IMG/VR virus record: IMGVR_UViG_3300025913_000057
Location: 1-47,371 of that record
DNA: 47,371 bases
From: a virus
Strand: one strand, 5' to 3'
In this document: piece by piece, positions 44,812-47,371 of the stretch
Numbering within the stretch: the stretch's first letter is position 1
Layout: each line of letters begins with the position of its first letter
Made by a program: the position numbers and the translations under genes
The notes under the pieces: model-generated
Databases searched by the model: none
What the model saw: the letters and a program-made list of their open reading frames with translations, nothing else
Told to the model about the DNA's origin: nothing

Positions 44812-45948
44812 ATGACCCCCATCCCCGATGAAGCGGTTGAGGCTTTGAAGCCGTGCCCGCTATGCGACGGCGCAATGCATCTAGGAGCCGACTATGACGG
44901 CGACCCGATGTGGTCGCATCCGTCAGATGCAGGCGGCTGCCCACTCGGCGTCGTCCATATCTACGCGTGGGACACCAAAGCAATTGAGCTTTGGAACCGT
45001 CGCGCCCCCCATCTGGTCCCTGATAAGGGTGAAGTGGGCGCAGAGCCGGTTGGTTATATGCGGGCGTCTGACGTTAAACCCGACCTTCCGATAACTGGAT
45101 TTGGGGCCGCATACGAGAAACATCGTGATTGGACCGTCCCTCTCTACCTCAAACCATTACCGCCTGAGCGGGGGGGCGAGGACCGGGTGGCGGAACTGGA
45201 GAGGGAGCTTGCCGAAGCTCTGCACTGGAAGGGCGTTTGGAAGGCGAACGCCACCGAGGTAATCGGCCAGCGTGACGCCGCCGAAGCCGAACTCCATCGC
45301 CTCAAATCGGCCGACCATTCTACCGGCAATATGGTGGTGAAGGAACTCGTAGACGAACTGCGTGACGGCTTGAACGTCACTGACGAGGAGCTTTTGCGGA
45401 TTAGAAACAGCGCGGAGAAGGACGGCGACGTGAAAATCTGGGCGCGGATGCTACAGAAAATTGTCGACCACGTTAGGCGGTTGCGCGCGGCGCGCGTGCA
45501 GGACGGTTGGCCGAGCGTCGAAGAAACTGCCCGCGCCATGGCAGCGGATAGTCGCGCTTGGCGAGAGGCTGGATACGCGCCAGATATGGCCTCCGCCCTT
45601 GTTCCCGGCAATAGGGGTGAGACCGCCCTCGCCTCCCCACCCTTATCCCAGCCAAGGGCGGAGGTGATCGACAATGCTATCGCCGCGGCGGCTCGTAACG
45701 ATGCGCTTGAGGCGGCAGCGTTAACCTGTCGAGACGTGGGAGCGATAGAAGCCGAGCGACTAATCAGGTCGATGCTGCGAACCGTTGCGCCTCCCGCCTC
45801 AGCTTACGACAGCGGGGCCAGCGGCGCGATCCGAATTTGTCCGGAGCGAGACGGCCCGTGCCTATTTGGCATGTCGTGCCCATATACGATCGACCGCTAT
45901 AGCTGCAGTCCAGATCGGTTCGCCCCCACCCAGAAGGGAGGGGAATAA
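44812..45948 (+). CDS. Lar-like restriction alleviation protein, long form
   Basis: This is 378 aa; ATG 44812 has CGGAG 8 bases upstream. The first about 70 residues match Lar-type zinc proteins: LKPCPLCDG (15-20), HPSDAGGCPLG and the final WDTKAIELWNRRAP. Lar relieves restriction by type I enzymes. The remaining 300 residues are unusual for Lar: a coiled coil (ERELAEALHWKGVWKANATE), helical segments and a Cys-rich end (CPERDGPCLFGMSCPYTIDR). Either a fusion or an extended relative. Confidence 0.75.
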   Translation: MTPIPDEAVEALKPCPLCDGAMHLGADYDGDPMWSHPSDAGGCPLGVVHIYAWDTKAIELWNRRAPHLVPDKGEVGAEPVGYMRASDVKPDLPITGFGAAYEKHRDWTVPLYLKPLPPERGGEDRVAELERELAEALHWKGVWKANATEVIGQRDAAEAELHRLKSADHSTGNMVVKELVDELRDGLNVTDEELLRIRNSAEKDGDVKIWARMLQKIVDHVRRLRAARVQDGWPSVEETARAMAADSRAWREAGYAPDMASALVPGNRGETALASPPLSQPRAEVIDNAIAAAARNDALEAAALTCRDVGAIEAERLIRSMLRTVAPPASAYDSGASGAIRICPERDGPCLFGMSCPYTIDRYSCSPDRFAPTQKGGE

Positions 45949-46173
45949 ATGGGCAGCAAGCTAAAGCCATTCAACGAAAAGGCCATCTGCCCGAAGTGCG
46001 GCGGTGACAAAATCCAGACATATCACCAGGGACCGATCGAAGACGATCCTTGCTGGTACGACCGTAAAAATAAGCCGGTGGGAAAATGGCCGAAGCACGA
46101 ATACCTGCACCGTACCTGTGATCGCTGTAAGTACGCATGGCCCGAGGCAATTGTTTCGGAGCCCTCCACATGA
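45949..46173 (+). CDS. zinc-ribbon protein
   Basis: This is a 74-aa protein with two CxxC sites: AICPKCGGDKIQTYHQG and CDRCKYAW. The ATG follows the previous TAA directly, with GGGAGGGG about 5 bases upstream. A typical small phage zinc ribbon, ATGA-coupled to the next gene. Function unknown. Confidence 0.75.
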   Translation: MGSKLKPFNEKAICPKCGGDKIQTYHQGPIEDDPCWYDRKNKPVGKWPKHEYLHRTCDRCKYAWPEAIVSEPST

Positions 46174-46631
46174 TCCCCACCGAACGCGAAATCAGGGCCA
46201 TGGCTTTCGAGATTTGTCTCCATCGCGGAGAGCATCCGAACCAGACCGACAATGGCGGCGTCGAGGAGTGGGAGAAATACAAGCCTCTCGCTGTAGCTGT
46301 CCTCGATCAAGCCGAGCGTCTACTCGCCCTCCGCGCCGCACCAGCAGGGAATGAACTGGTGGAGCGGCTGCAAAACATCGACGACTTCACATGGTTCGAA
46401 ATGGAGGCAAACTCCAATTATATCCGCGATACCGTGCGCGACGCCATTTCGGCCCTCTCCACCATACGTCTCCAAGCTCTGGAAGAAGCGGCGAAGGTGG
46501 CGCGGGAAGCCGCCGAGGACGGCGCCAGAGCGTTCAAGGGGCTCACGGCTCTGAACGCGGCCGCCTACATGGAAGGCCGCATGCGCTCCCTCCCGTCGCT
46601 CATCCGAGCCCTAGCGCAGGAGAAGGTGTGA
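46170..46631 (+). CDS. hypothetical protein
   Basis: This is a 153-aa protein: IPTEREIRAMAFEICLHRGE; WEKYKPLAVAVLDQAERLLA; ISALSTIRLQALEEAAKVAR; YMEGRMRSLPSLIRALAQEK. Helical with an amphipathic C-terminus. The 'LqaLeEAAkvar' stretch is shared by many early phage proteins. TGATG coupling to the next gene. Role unknown. Confidence 0.65.
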   Translation: MIPTEREIRAMAFEICLHRGEHPNQTDNGGVEEWEKYKPLAVAVLDQAERLLALRAAPAGNELVERLQNIDDFTWFEMEANSNYIRDTVRDAISALSTIRLQALEEAAKVAREAAEDGARAFKGLTALNAAAYMEGRMRSLPSLIRALAQEKV

Positions 46632-46846
46632 TGAACGAAATCTACCATCGCTTTCCGCTTAAAAGCCGAGTCGTTATGACGGAAGAAGGACAGAAGCAGT
46701 TTCGTGTCTATGCCAATCGATCAGGCGTCGTCGTCGGCTATTCCAGAGACAATGTTTTAGTTCGGGTGCTCTGGAATGGCAACAAAGACGCATCCAATTG
46801 GTCTCAGAACTTCCTTGTTGCTGCGCAGGAGAAGCCCAATGCCTGA
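46631..46846 (+). CDS. small hypothetical beta protein
   Basis: This is a 71-aa protein: MNEIYHRFPLKSRVVMTEEG; VYANRSGVVVGYSRDNVLVR; VLWNGNKDASNWSQNFL. It resembles short SH3-like beta-barrels (GVVVGY...VRVLWNG...) known from phage and plasmid proteins. Overlaps the next gene by 8 bases. Confidence 0.65.
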   Translation: MNEIYHRFPLKSRVVMTEEGQKQFRVYANRSGVVVGYSRDNVLVRVLWNGNKDASNWSQNFLVAAQEKPNA

Positions 46847-47192
46847 CATCAAAGACCTGATCGAGCGCACCAAGCCATCGTGGGCGAACGATGTTGCGAT
46901 TTCTCACGTCCAGCAAGAATTGCGCGCCGACGGTGGCAGTACTGGCGCCGATATCATCGGCCAGTACATCGTAGATAGCAATTCGGTTCGTCGCGAAGCC
47001 GCCTCCGCCCTATCTCGCCTAGAGCAAGAAAACGCCGAACTGCGGGAGGCGCTGACTCGGATTGAGCATGCGCTTTACGACGAGAGCAACCCGATGGAGA
47101 GGATGTCCGATCGTATCGAGAAGATCGACGCGATACTGGTCAAGCGCGTTGCCCGCGCTCTCACCAAGGAGTCCATTGATGCAAAGGGGTGA
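46839..47192 (+). CDS. hypothetical helical protein
   Basis: This is a 117-aa protein (PDIKDLIERTKPSWANDVAI; ADIIGQYIVDSNSVRREAAS; ALSRLEQENAELREALTRIE). Mostly helical with a coiled coil near the centre. It overlaps both neighbours. The 'RLEQENAELREALxxIE' segment is a widespread phage coiled coil. No function known. Confidence 0.6.
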   Translation: MPDIKDLIERTKPSWANDVAISHVQQELRADGGSTGADIIGQYIVDSNSVRREAASALSRLEQENAELREALTRIEHALYDESNPMERMSDRIEKIDAILVKRVARALTKESIDAKG

Positions 47193-47371
47193 AATCGAAG
47201 CTCTGCTGGAGAGGGTGAAAGCGGCGACGGGGCCGGACGCGATGCTTGAGCGTGCGATCTATCAGCTAGCGTTTTATCCCGAGACGATCGGAGATGCGGG
47301 GCAAACAGCGGCGCTCACCGTCAACATGGAATATAAGGCGCCTCCCCAATACACCGCATCGATCGACGCCA
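47179..47371 (+). CDS. hypothetical protein, 3' end cut off
   Basis: The frame starts at ATG 47179 with AAGGAG 7 bases upstream and runs to the window end (64 codons seen): MQRGEIEALLERVKAATGPD, AMLERAIYQLAFYPETIGDA. It overlaps the previous gene by 14 bases. Too little is visible to assign a family; it continues the right early operon beyond the window. Confidence 0.6.
   Translation, partial: MQRGEIEALLERVKAATGPDAMLERAIYQLAFYPETIGDAGQTAALTVNMEYKAPPQYTASIDA

Overview
This window is most of a temperate, P22-like tailed phage (podovirus) or prophage of an alphaproteobacterium, probably of the Rhizobiales/Hyphomicrobiales. The evidence is P22-type structural genes in P22 order (terminase, portal, scaffold, coat, gp4, gp10, three ejection proteins, tail protein), a phage-borne GcrA-type regulator, which is a protein family restricted to Alphaproteobacteria, and high-GC coding with ATGA/TGATG-coupled small genes typical of Rhizobiales phages. 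No integrase, attachment site, tRNA, rRNA, CRISPR array or IS element was seen. Both ends cut through genes.

Layout from right to left. The right arm (about 38.5-47.4 kb, + strand) is an early operon. It holds a small acidic protein, a DEDD exonuclease, tiny membrane peptides, an ERF single-strand annealing protein, a NinB/YbcN-like protein, a DUF1364 nuclease-like protein, zinc-binding proteins and a Lar-like protein. The immunity region (38.25-39.3 kb) has two HTH regulators. Twin promoters with the same geometry (TTGACA/T, 17 bp, CAACTT) each carry the same 17-bp operator (GTTTC-N7-GCAAC) inside the spacer, one firing left and one right. The left early operon (38.5-29 kb, - strand) carries a GIY-YIG-like nuclease, an HNH-AP2 endonuclease, a shortened DNA methyltransferase, DUF1064, GcrA, a DnaA domain IV protein, a Rha-type regulator, a PD-(D/E)XK nuclease, a DUF1376 replication protein, a likely helicase-loader-like partner and another HNH protein.

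The late region (28.7 kb to 1, - strand) begins with small virion proteins. A pectate-lyase-type tailspike sits unusually upstream of the terminase genes. Then come terS-terL, portal, small head genes (one split at an A AAA AAG slippery site), scaffold, coat, gp4, a small protein, gp10, the gp26/gp14/gp7/gp20/gp16 positions, an accessory island, a tail protein and a lysis cassette (GH19 endolysin, lipoprotein, holin candidate, membrane protein, RlpA-like protein).

The accessory island (about 3.98-6.97 kb) occupies the slot where P22 keeps immI and its exclusion genes. It holds two + strand genes (a ribbon-helix-helix regulator and a membrane protein), a lipoprotein and a secreted small protein. 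It also holds a two-gene cassette whose 250-aa protein has RAMP/Cas7-like end motifs, followed by about 180 nt of GGCA-rich, hairpin-containing non-coding sequence and two tandem terminators. This island is the best candidate for an undescribed system. Its function is inferred, not shown.
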